From Terriglobia bacterium (GTDB lineage: Bacteria; Acidobacteriota; Terriglobia; JAIQFV01), in assembly GCA_020073085.1 (NCBI GenBank), contig JAIQFV010000001.1:372001-436000 (forward strand): DNA of 64,000 nucleotides, given 5' to 3'. This document shows, piece after piece, positions 24,461 to 32,196 of this stretch. The position numbers and the translations under genes are program-made. Each line of letters starts with the position of its first letter. Within the stretch, counting starts at the first letter, position 1. The notes under the pieces were generated by a model. The model did no database searches. It was given only the letters and a program-made list of their open reading frames with translations, and was not told the DNA's origin.

Positions 24461-25108
24461 TTGCAGGAGTTAGAAGTTTTCCGACCGAGCTAAGATCTGC
24501 ATCAACAACAGGCGCCCAGGCAGTTCGAAGAAAACTTCTTGCCAATTAAATAGGTTCATAAGGCAGTGCTGATGCCCAGCTCGATCGCAACCGACACGCG
24601 TTGATTTCGAATCGGCCATACCCCAACTCCGTAGGAGTGAAATATTTATAGACTACCCACACCGCATCCGCCCTATCTTGGTTTAACCCCGTCAGGGGTG
24701 GCATAGGGGCTGCGAGCCTGCCCTCCTCCACCGGGCTTGGCCATGGATCTCTCCTCGTGGATGAGCTTGGCAGTTTAGATGTCACCCCTGACGGGGTTAA
24801 ATCGAAGAGGAAAAGAAGGGCCCACCGGACTATAAATATGCCACTCCTACGGAGTTGGGTCACCGCTGCATCAGGAGGAAAGCAGGTTATTGGGGCTGTT
24901 TCACTTCTCTTTGGGCGCGCGTGCTGGGAACCGACGCTCTGCTATCTTCATCGAGTCAGAATCTATGCCCAAACCGACACAGGCCGGAACCAAACAGTGT
25001 TAATCTGCAGGAGTTCGATGTTTCCAGACCGGCCTAAGATCTGCATCGACAACAGGCGCCCAGGCAGCTCGAAGAAAACTTCTTGCCAATAGAACCGGTT
25101 GATAAGGG
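24461..25108. repeat. Direct repeat pair of about 104 bp
   Basis: Copies at 24461-24564 and 25005-25108 align without gaps at an offset of 544 bases over most of their length. The best-conserved core is TAAGATCTGCATC followed by ACAACAGGCGCCCAGGCAG. They flank the inverted repeat at 24622-24859. Confidence 0.8.
24622..24859. repeat. Long inverted repeat
   Basis: Left arm 24622-24704 and right arm 24778-24859, loop about 73 bases. The outer ends are CCCAACTCCGTAGGAGTG and its complement; the inner ends are TTTAACCCCGTCAGGGGTG and its complement. Both end blocks contain small palindromes of their own (CTCCGTAGGAG; CCCCGTCAGGGG). The arms diverge in the middle. This could be a non-autonomous mobile element or a structured RNA. 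Confidence 0.8.
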
Positions 25109-25184
25109 ATCAATTCCTCAGAGGACCCAATTCGAAGCTCCCATGACCTTCTCTTTTTTGACGATTTCGAAGGGCCTCTCCTCG

Positions 25185-25193
25185 TGTTATGAT
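25185..25193 (+). promoter_or_regulatory. Extended -10 promoter candidate for the decarboxylase operon
   Basis: TGTTATGAT is a good extended -10. A TTGACG at 25158-25163 lies too far upstream (24 bases) for normal spacing. The leader to the start codon at 25241 would be about 40 bases. Confidence 0.4.
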
Positions 25194-25240
25194 CCGCTTC
25201 GGTCGGAACCCGGAAAACCAATAGTCCTCAAGGAACAGCC

Positions 25241-25753
25241 TTGGCGGTCTCTGTCGCTCATTCGAAGATTGTGTATGACGCCTTAAAGCGTTGCGGCATC
25301 CGTTTACTGTCCGCCCTCCCGGAGACCTGGCTCGTCCATCTGATCCGGATGGCGGAAGAGGATCCTGAGATGACGCTGGTCCGGCTGGCCAAGGAGGAGG
25401 AGGGGATCGGAATTTCGGCAGGCGCCCATTTTGCCGGTGTGAAGTCAGCCCTGTTGATGCAGAACCATGGCTTTCTGGCTTCGATCAACGGGATCGTTTC
25501 CTTTGCCCATCTCTACAAAATCCCTCTGCTCATGCTCATCAGTTATCGCGGGACATTTGGAGAACGCGATCCCTGGCAAACGCAGGGCGGAAATGTCACC
25601 GAGCCGTTGCTCCAGGCGCTGAGAATTCCCTACCACAGGCTGGATTCTCCGGAGATGGTGGAACGGCGTATTCGTGAGGGCCAGACGCTGGCGGAGAGCA
25701 GTCTTCAGCCGGTGGCCCTTTTATTGACTCGCGACCTGATGTGGGAGGAGTGA
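25241..25753 (+). CDS. Thiamine-diphosphate decarboxylase, alpha (pyrimidine-domain) subunit, sulfopyruvate-decarboxylase-like
   Basis: This 170-residue protein equals the N-terminal (PYR) domain of ThDP decarboxylases. It carries VRLAKEEEGIGISAGAHFAG, with the glutamate that activates the cofactor, then LLMQNHGFLASINGIVSF and ISYRGTFGERDPWQ, closely resembling the split sulfopyruvate decarboxylase alpha subunit ComD and phosphonopyruvate decarboxylase. The start is a TTG at 25241 preceded by AAGGAAC. Its stop overlaps the start of the beta subunit gene by one base, so the two are made together. The true 2-oxo acid substrate is unknown. Confidence 0.8.
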   Translation: MAVSVAHSKIVYDALKRCGIRLLSALPETWLVHLIRMAEEDPEMTLVRLAKEEEGIGISAGAHFAGVKSALLMQNHGFLASINGIVSFAHLYKIPLLMLISYRGTFGERDPWQTQGGNVTEPLLQALRIPYHRLDSPEMVERRIREGQTLAESSLQPVALLLTRDLMWEE

Positions 25754-26355
25754 TGCTGCGAATCGAATGCCTTCGGGCGATTTATCCGGAACTGGAGCGA
25801 TCCCTCGTCGTCACGATCATGGGAGCGGTCGCTGCGGAACTGCAATCGCTCGGACACAAACCGAATTTCTTTTACCTCCAGCATGCCATGGGCCTCGCTT
25901 CGTCCCTGGGGCTTGGACTGGCGCTGTCGTTGCCGCATCAAAGGGTCGTAGTATTGGATGGCGACGGATCAATCCTGATGAACCTCGGAAGCCTGAGCAC
26001 CCTCGCCCGATACCAACCAAAGAACCTTGTTCATGTCATTTTCGACAATGAGAGTCTGCTCTCGGTGGGAGGCTTCCCTACTGCCACCTCCGCCGGAACA
26101 GATCTGGAAGGCATCGCCCGGTCATCCGGGATTCCCCGGGTTGCGACCGTCCGGAGCATTGAGGATTTTCGGGATTGTTTTTCGGAAGCCATCCAAGGCG
26201 AACAACTCACAACGCTGGTGGCCAAGGTAGAAGCCAAGGGGCCTCCAACATTCCTGACTGATCTGACGCTTCTGGAAAATCGGATGGAGTTCCAACGACA
26301 CGTCCGATCGCGAGCCAAAATTGACGCACCATTCACCCGGGTGGAGAAACCATGA
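25753..26355 (+). CDS. Thiamine-diphosphate decarboxylase, beta (cofactor-domain) subunit, sulfopyruvate-decarboxylase-like
   Basis: The 200-residue protein equals the C-terminal (PP) domain. It holds HAMGLASSLGLGLALS and the diphosphate and Mg-binding motif starting LDGDGSILMNLGSL and running to the asparagine in FDNESLLSVGG. The ATG at 25753 shares its A with the TGA of the alpha gene and is preceded by GGGAGGAG; the longer frame from 25741 is unlikely. With the alpha subunit it would form a 2-oxo acid decarboxylase producing an aldehyde. Homologues include ComE. The last four bases overlap the next gene (ATGA), indicating translational coupling. Confidence 0.82.
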   Translation: MLRIECLRAIYPELERSLVVTIMGAVAAELQSLGHKPNFFYLQHAMGLASSLGLGLALSLPHQRVVVLDGDGSILMNLGSLSTLARYQPKNLVHVIFDNESLLSVGGFPTATSAGTDLEGIARSSGIPRVATVRSIEDFRDCFSEAIQGEQLTTLVAKVEAKGPPTFLTDLTLLENRMEFQRHVRSRAKIDAPFTRVEKP

Positions 26356-27146
26356 GTAATGCCCTTATTCAATTGATTCAGGAACTCACGGCCGGAAAAC
26401 TCCATGTCGTGGATCTCACACAGCCCCTGAGCCCTGAATCTCCTCTACTGGTTTTACCCGAGCCTTGGGCCAATACCCCTCCCTTTCGGATGTGGGAGCT
26501 CTCCCACTATGACGAACGCGGACCGGCGTGGTACTGGAACGCGTTTGAGACCGGGGAGCATACCGGGACACACTTCGACGCCCCGGTGCACTGGGTCAGT
26601 GGAAAAGATCTGCCAGATAACACCGTCGACCGGATCCCTGTGAGCCGATTTGTTGGTCCTGCCTGCGTCATCGACGTCGCGGCAGATGTGAAATCGAATC
26701 CGGACTTCCTGTTGACTCCCGAGCACGTCACCGCGTGGGAGCAGAAGCATGGCCGGATCCCAGCCGGAGCTTGGGTCTTGTTGCGGACGGGATGGTCAAA
26801 CCGACATGCCGGGCAGGATACCAACTACTCGGGGGATGAAGCGCCCCGTACCCCGGGATGGTCGTCCCAATGTTCGAAATTACTCGCTCATGAACGGGAC
26901 ATTCTGGGCGTGGGGGTGGAGACCATTGGAACTGACGCGGGGAAAGCCGCCGGCTTTAGTCCGCCTTTCTCGAATCACTATTTCATGCACGGAAGCGGCA
27001 AATTCGGCCTGGCCAGCCTGTGTAACCTCGACCAACTGCCCCCCACCGGCGCCATCGTCATTGCCGCGCCCTTGAAGATCGTCAACGGCTCGGGAAGCCC
27101 AGTCCGGGTCCTCGCGATCGTTCCCGCCAAGAGTCCCCATCCCTGA
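26352..27146 (+). CDS. Cyclase / kynurenine-formamidase-like metal hydrolase (PF04199)
   Basis: The 264-residue protein has the family start VDLTQPLSPESP, the metal-binding motif GEHTGTHFDAPVHW (HxGTHxDxPxH) near residues 70-85, VLLRTGWSN, and GVGVETIGTDAG. Members hydrolyse amide or cyclic substrates such as N-formylkynurenine or isatin with a divalent metal. The ATG overlaps the upstream stop by four bases, so it is the third gene of a coupled operon with the split decarboxylase. Together they might process a cyclic or N-acyl precursor to a 2-oxo acid and then an aldehyde, or the reverse order. Substrate is not recognisable from sequence. Confidence 0.85.
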   Translation: MSNALIQLIQELTAGKLHVVDLTQPLSPESPLLVLPEPWANTPPFRMWELSHYDERGPAWYWNAFETGEHTGTHFDAPVHWVSGKDLPDNTVDRIPVSRFVGPACVIDVAADVKSNPDFLLTPEHVTAWEQKHGRIPAGAWVLLRTGWSNRHAGQDTNYSGDEAPRTPGWSSQCSKLLAHERDILGVGVETIGTDAGKAAGFSPPFSNHYFMHGSGKFGLASLCNLDQLPPTGAIVIAAPLKIVNGSGSPVRVLAIVPAKSPHP

Positions 27147-27188
27147 ACCGGGCGGCCGACAAGGCAGCCGCGCATCTCTCCCACCGCG

Positions 27189-27315
27189 GGGTGGCGCACA
27201 CATCGCGTTCTCCGCGATGTGTGCGAGAAGGGATCAATCCGACCTATCTACTCATGTGAATCTGTACCCCGGGAGCTCCGCACACATCCCCAAGAGCGGA
27301 ATGTGTGCGCCACCC
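27189..27315. repeat. 127-bp palindromic element with 15-bp perfect terminal inverted repeats
   Basis: The ends are GGGTGGCGCACACAT (27189-27203) and its exact complement (27301-27315). Two hairpins are nested: CGCACACATCGCG/CGCGATGTGTGCG at 27195-27225 with a five-base loop, and CGCACACAT/ATGTGTGCG at 27279-27309. The left end also occurs at 1079. It lies between the cyclase gene and the convergent receptor gene, so it might also terminate transcription. No target-site duplication was established. Confidence 0.75.
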
Positions 27316-27365
27316 AGTCCATTCCGGTCTTTGCGACTCTGTGGTTCGTGGCTCGCCCCAAGCCC

Positions 27366-29975
27366 CTACTTTCTCCCCAAAAACCGGATTCGAGCCGTGA
27401 ACACCCGTCCCTGAACTCCATTCAGACTTGAAAATCCCGGGGAGTCGACGTTGTTGTTGATTCCGGCTGCGTTCTGATGATTGGTGATATTGTTGAAGCC
27501 GGCGCGCAGCGCCAAATAGTATCCCAGCAGGTGAAACCTTCTTTCCATGTGCAGGTTCAGGGAAAAGAAATCGGGCAGGCGGCGAGAGTTTGGCGCTCCA
27601 ACCAGGAATTGATTCTGGTCAATCACACTGAACGGAAATCCAGTGCGCCAGTCAAGAGAGTAGAACAGATCAAACCCCTTGATCAGGGGATACCCGCCCC
27701 AGGAGAGAAACCGGTTTGGAGAGTCCCAAGGAAGCGGCCCTCCCGCCTGCTGAGAGAAAACGGGGTTTCCGAGATTGAAATCGACCACGGCATTGGAACG
27801 AGCCGCGGACCGTGTATACGAGGCGAGGAATGAATAACTCCCTTTGAAAGTATGCCGGACATTGATCTGAAATTCATCAAAGTGATCCTGCCCCTCATTG
27901 GTCAACAAAAACTGACCGCCTGCCCCACCGGTCCCGATCGCTTCCGTGTTGACGAAAGCGAAACCGCGGGTTCCCCGCCTCTCAATGAAATTCATACCCA
28001 AATCCACTGAATGCGGAAGGGTTCGCTCCAGCCCGATGCTCCAATTCAGGAATCGAGGGGCTTTCAGCGCTTGCTCGTTGACGAGGAACGCCGTCAGGAC
28101 AGGCGGGCCAAGGGGTGTCAATCCATCGGCCGCAAAGGTCTCATCGATTCGTTGTCCTCCCAAGGGGCGAGTGACAAAATCCAGGTTCGTGGCATCGTGG
28201 TAGAGACCGATTCCCACTGACAATTTCGTTCGGCCATCCGGAGTTAGAAGATACGTCGATGCCAGCCGGGGAGAAATCAGCACGTCGCGAATGATCTGAT
28301 CCCAGTCCTGACGAATCCCGATTTCGAGCAGGAGCCGGTCCGACAACGACCATCGATCCTGCACATAACCCGTCCACTCAGAATTGGTTCGTCTGAAGCT
28401 TGGGTTTCCCACAAACGTTATCAGGCGCGCGAGCGTTCCATCCTCCCGGACGATGGAGATCGGCTGGCGTTCCAATGCTTGTTGATAGGTGACATGATCG
28501 ATATCCGTCCCCACTTTAAACTCATGCCGGCCGTGCCATTGCATGGGAGGCAAGGTCACGTTGGCCTTCCATTCAAACCGCCGCGCCTCCCCATGGTCGG
28601 TTTGGAAGAAGCTACCGGTGGCGCCCTCGGGGTGGAGCAGGAAGGGCAGTCCACCGGATTGCGGGGCATCATCGGTCCGGAACTGATTTACCGCCATCCC
28701 CACTTCCAGCAGCATGCCGTTCCGAAAGTAGATTTGGTCGTTGATCGTCGCCAGGTAGGCGGATTGTCTTTGATCGATGGTCGAGGGCAGCGGGTTGGAA
28801 AGGGACAAGCCGAAATTCGGGGAGTGAAATTGATTGATGAGGACACTCGCCGTCAAGATATTCGCCGGGCTGAGATTGATTTGCGCCTTGGCGAGATTGC
28901 TCCATCGCCAGGCATGTGTCCGGTCGGCCCCCACAGGCAATTCGTCGACGATGTTCAAATCGTACTCGCCATCGAGGGCGTCAAAAAACCAGACCTTCCC
29001 TTTCTTGAGCGGACCCGAAAAAGTGGCCCGGGGGGTCCACTCATTGAAGTTCACCCCCTTGCGCGTTTGAAGGGAGGGGACAAAGTTCGTGGCGGAAAAG
29101 CGGAAGTGATCATCACCCATTCCCGTGAGCATGCTGAGAACCGCTCCTGAGCTTTTCCCGTATTCGACCGGGATGCGGCTATCCTGGATGTTGACGGATC
29201 GAACCGCATCCGCGCTGACTCGCAGATCGAGCAGTCCCGTGACGGGATGGGTGATGTTGAATCCATCGAGCAAATCAAAAATCTGATACGTGGCGGCCCC
29301 ATTGACGTGAATTTGCCCGGTGGCATCCGGCAGCACTCCCGGGATCAACGGCAGCGCCTGGCGGATGTCCCGAGTCGTGGGATACGGGAGATTGACGATG
29401 TCCTGCCCCGTCAGTCCTTCGCTACTTGTGGTTTTCTCGGGATCGATGGCGGGAGGGGAATAGTCCACATTCATGACCTCGTGCAATTCCTGGAGGTGGT
29501 TGAGAGTGATCTCCACGGCCTGGGTTTCACCCACACGGGGTTCATCGGAAGTGACTACATAGAATCCTTCCTTCTCGACGCGCAGTTGATAACGACCGGG
29601 AGCCAGATTTTCAAACTCGAACCGACCGGTGTGATCCGTTCCGCCCTTGACGATCCGCGCGCCCTCCGTTGAAGTGAGCGTCAGTTGAGCGGCGGAAACA
29701 GGAACCCCATTTTCGTCGATCACTGTGACCACAAGTTTCTGGCTCCCAAGCCGGGCGGTAGTTGAGGGCGCCTGTACAGGAGCCTGACGGAGGGATGGAG
29801 GCTCTTCCCCCGGGAGAGCCTGCGGCAGCGCAAAAACCACTGAGAATGAGGCCCCGGAAAAGAGAAACAGAAAGGCGGCCCGGCGAAACACACGTCGAGC
29901 CCCGAGGCCGTGACGAGTGGACTTGCAAGGAGAATGCCCTCGAACTCCACTGGGACCGACTTTAACCGAATGCAC
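27366..29975 (-). CDS. TonB-dependent outer-membrane receptor (Oar-like)
   Basis: This protein of about 869 residues has a signal segment (AAFLFLFSGASFSVVFA), a carboxypeptidase-regulatory-like beta-sandwich (VTVIDENGVPVSAAQLTLTS, then GRYQLRVEKEGFYV), a plug region (GLTGQDIVNLPYPTTRDIRQ; LDGFNITHPVTGLLDLRV; RIPVEYGKSSGAVLSM) and a large barrel ending in TARIRFLGRK. It would import or bind a large substrate at the outer membrane. The start is uncertain: a GTG at 29975 with AAGGAC upstream is preferred, while a TTG at 30065 opens 30 more codons. Neighbouring genes give no clear substrate. Confidence 0.85.
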   Translation of the reverse strand: MHSVKVGPSGVRGHSPCKSTRHGLGARRVFRRAAFLFLFSGASFSVVFALPQALPGEEPPSLRQAPVQAPSTTARLGSQKLVVTVIDENGVPVSAAQLTLTSTEGARIVKGGTDHTGRFEFENLAPGRYQLRVEKEGFYVVTSDEPRVGETQAVEITLNHLQELHEVMNVDYSPPAIDPEKTTSSEGLTGQDIVNLPYPTTRDIRQALPLIPGVLPDATGQIHVNGAATYQIFDLLDGFNITHPVTGLLDLRVSADAVRSVNIQDSRIPVEYGKSSGAVLSMLTGMGDDHFRFSATNFVPSLQTRKGVNFNEWTPRATFSGPLKKGKVWFFDALDGEYDLNIVDELPVGADRTHAWRWSNLAKAQINLSPANILTASVLINQFHSPNFGLSLSNPLPSTIDQRQSAYLATINDQIYFRNGMLLEVGMAVNQFRTDDAPQSGGLPFLLHPEGATGSFFQTDHGEARRFEWKANVTLPPMQWHGRHEFKVGTDIDHVTYQQALERQPISIVREDGTLARLITFVGNPSFRRTNSEWTGYVQDRWSLSDRLLLEIGIRQDWDQIIRDVLISPRLASTYLLTPDGRTKLSVGIGLYHDATNLDFVTRPLGGQRIDETFAADGLTPLGPPVLTAFLVNEQALKAPRFLNWSIGLERTLPHSVDLGMNFIERRGTRGFAFVNTEAIGTGGAGGQFLLTNEGQDHFDEFQINVRHTFKGSYSFLASYTRSAARSNAVVDFNLGNPVFSQQAGGPLPWDSPNRFLSWGGYPLIKGFDLFYSLDWRTGFPFSVIDQNQFLVGAPNSRRLPDFFSLNLHMERRFHLLGYYLALRAGFNNITNHQNAAGINNNVDSPGFSSLNGVQGRVFTARIRFLGRK

Positions 29976-30176
29976 GGCGTTACTGTCCTTAGTGAATATT
30001 CTTCCCGGGATGACGAATGGTACGTCCCCGCTGAACCCTATGACTTGATATTCGAATGGATGCAACTTCCGCGTCTTTCGTTGTCACCTCGACGCTCTTC
30101 AGTTCCAATGGCTCGAACCGCCGTGGATGACGCAGCAGGACCCAAGGCTGAAAAGAATTGGCGGCGACTTGAGGGT

Positions 30177-31754
30177 TCATCCTGACTTGACATTTCGGTG
30201 ATGGTATCCTGAGGCCCCGTCCGGGATGGGGGGAGCTTCTTCCTCGGTCTGCAAATGGCCCTCTCCGTCGGTCGCCCGCACCACCAGTCCGTGATTCCCC
30301 GCGCGGGTCGGGGTCCACTCCTTGTGCCACAGGGCCCATGAGTAGGGAGAAATCGCTGGTTTAATTTCAGCCCGCTCCCAGGTCTCTCCACCGTCCATAG
30401 AAATCTCGACCGATTTGACTCCGCGATCGCCGGCAAAGGCGATTCCGGCAACCGCCGTGCTGCCTTGAAATGATTTTCGTGGGACATCAATGCGCGACAA
30501 GGTCTTATATTCCGCCTTGTCATCCCAACCGCGCGCCTGCCAGTATCCCTTGAAGTCGTAATCGACCGCCTCAATCCGGGTGATCCATTTGACATTCTTC
30601 ATCCCGTAGATCCCGGGAACGATGAGGCGAAGAGGAAATCCATGGATCGCATTGAGCGCCTCCCCGTTCATCGCGTAAGCGAGTATTGTCCCCTCCTGCA
30701 TGGCACGATCCAGTGGAATGGAATCCGCATAGTGGTCGCTCGCGTGAAGCACAATCTTGAGGACCCCGGGTTTGAGTTTAGCTCGTTCAAGCACATCTCT
30801 CAGTCTCACGCCTCGCCACAGGGCATTGTCGATCAGGGCCCCCCCCACCGTGTTGCTGATACATTCGAGGGTCGCGTACTGCTCGATTGCCGGGAGGGCC
30901 TTGATGTCGGAATAAGTGAGGGACAGCGGGTTCTCGACAAGCCCGCCGACGTCGAGTTTCCATGAATGAACTTCAACGTGGGGGTCAAAAGCGTTCTTGG
31001 AAACCTGATAGAAGTCAGCGGTGGGCGAAACTTCACGAGCGAGCCCGTCGATATCAGGGAAAACCCCGCTCCCTCCCGTGATCAACCCAGCGGTATTTTG
31101 TCGCAACCACGTCCACAGAGGACGTGCAATGATGTCGTAGATGCCCGCTGCGACGAGGGTATAGCCCAGGCCGGTCATCACCTGCCGCCGTGATAGCCAT
31201 CGCTCGCCTACCCGGCTGAACCAGGAGTTCCTGCCGATTCGCTCCTGGAAAACCCCTCCAAAAAATCCGACAAAGAAGCCGTAGCAAGCGTACACGAAAA
31301 GAAACCAGACAGAAACCGGGACTATCCCGAGGGGCGATTTCCTTGCAATAAAACCAAAACCGAGCAAAGGCATCGCCACCGTCAATGTGAACAACCAGAG
31401 GAAGAGACTGAATAGGGCGATGGAGAGTGGACGCCGTCCTTTCCGCAGGCGAAGAAAAAGCGAGGCCGCCGCCGTCAGCAGGGCCACATAAATCACCGCG
31501 CACCCGATGAAAGCAAAATGTTTCGCAAACTCACCCAGCAGGCTTACGGCAAATTCCACCAGGCTGATGGGCACGACGGCAAACAGGCGCTCCGTCATCA
31601 ACTCCGGGATGGTGGGTGCGCGAAAAGCAAAGCGGACCACGAGATTCAGCGCCACAGCGAGGATTGAACTGAGCAACCCCACCTGCCATCGAATCTCCGC
31701 TTCCGCAGGGGCCGATGGCTTCCTTCCTTGAAGATCGAGTTTCAACAGGTCCAC
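30177..31754 (-). CDS. Membrane-fused sulfite-oxidase-type molybdopterin oxidoreductase
   Basis: The 525-residue protein starts at a GTG preceded by AAGGAGAAGG. Residues about 25-215 have four or five hydrophobic segments ([76 protein letters not shown]; and one at the end). Residues about 245-420 form the oxidoreductase molybdopterin domain with the molybdenum-ligand cysteine in [12 protein letters not shown] and [13 protein letters not shown]. Residues about 425-510 match the Mo-co dimerisation domain ([14 protein letters not shown]). The active site likely faces the periplasm. Substrate unknown; no separate cytochrome b partner is adjacent, so the membrane part may take its place. Confidence 0.88.
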   Translation of the reverse strand: MDLLKLDLQGRKPSAPAEAEIRWQVGLLSSILAVALNLVVRFAFRAPTIPELMTERLFAVVPISLVEFAVSLLGEFAKHFAFIGCAVIYVALLTAAASLFLRLRKGRRPLSIALFSLFLWLFTLTVAMPLLGFGFIARKSPLGIVPVSVWFLFVYACYGFFVGFFGGVFQERIGRNSWFSRVGERWLSRRQVMTGLGYTLVAAGIYDIIARPLWTWLRQNTAGLITGGSGVFPDIDGLAREVSPTADFYQVSKNAFDPHVEVHSWKLDVGGLVENPLSLTYSDIKALPAIEQYATLECISNTVGGALIDNALWRGVRLRDVLERAKLKPGVLKIVLHASDHYADSIPLDRAMQEGTILAYAMNGEALNAIHGFPLRLIVPGIYGMKNVKWITRIEAVDYDFKGYWQARGWDDKAEYKTLSRIDVPRKSFQGSTAVAGIAFAGDRGVKSVEISMDGGETWERAEIKPAISPYSWALWHKEWTPTRAGNHGLVVRATDGEGHLQTEEEAPPIPDGASGYHHRNVKSG

Positions 31755-32196
31755 AAACCTTCTCCTTGTCCGAGCGAAGCTCCATGAGGAGATGCACGCC
31801 GAAGAGGTCGACTCCGCAGCGAGCGAAGCCCTCTTTGCGGGCGGGGCACACCGCCTTCCCTGGACACTGTTTCTCCGAAGAATTCAGCCTACTCCAAGCG
31901 AAGACAGACTTCAACCAAAAGTCCGGAGGAAGGCGAAGACACGCGTGCAACCTAACCTGGAGTCAGAGCGGTCGACGACAATTCGCTCTTCCATGTTTCG
32001 GAGGCCTCAACCGGGAGATTCAAGCTGCCTTGACTTTTTCCTACCAGCGTTTATAGTTCTTTTGGACCATTCATCCGGCACCGGTTCCTCGCCTGGCCCG
32101 TCCACTGATTTCGTGCCGTGCGGTTGGAAGGGGGGGTTGCTTCCAAGGAACTGGCACGAACTGAATTCCAGTTTCGCTTCCTGTAGATCGATAAGC
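31755..32196. other. Divergent control region of molybdoenzyme and kinase genes
   Basis: It is open in one plus-strand frame continuous with the kinase, but that extension has no family features and contains the kinase promoter at 32030-32057, so it is regarded as non-coding. Confidence 0.6.
32030..32057 (+). promoter_or_regulatory. Promoter of the kinase-TPR gene
   Basis: TTGACT (32030-32035), 16-base spacer, TATAGT (32052-32057), in the context GCCTTGACTTTT...GTTTATAGTTC. It nearly duplicates the promoter at 35164-35191. Confidence 0.7.

Larger units (their letters stand above)
24347..25240. other. Long gap filled by a composite repeat
   Basis: No gene is supported across nearly 0.9 kb. 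It holds a direct repeat at 24461-24564 and 25005-25108, a long inverted repeat at 24622-24859 between them, and a promoter candidate at 25185-25193 for the downstream operon. Confidence 0.65.
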
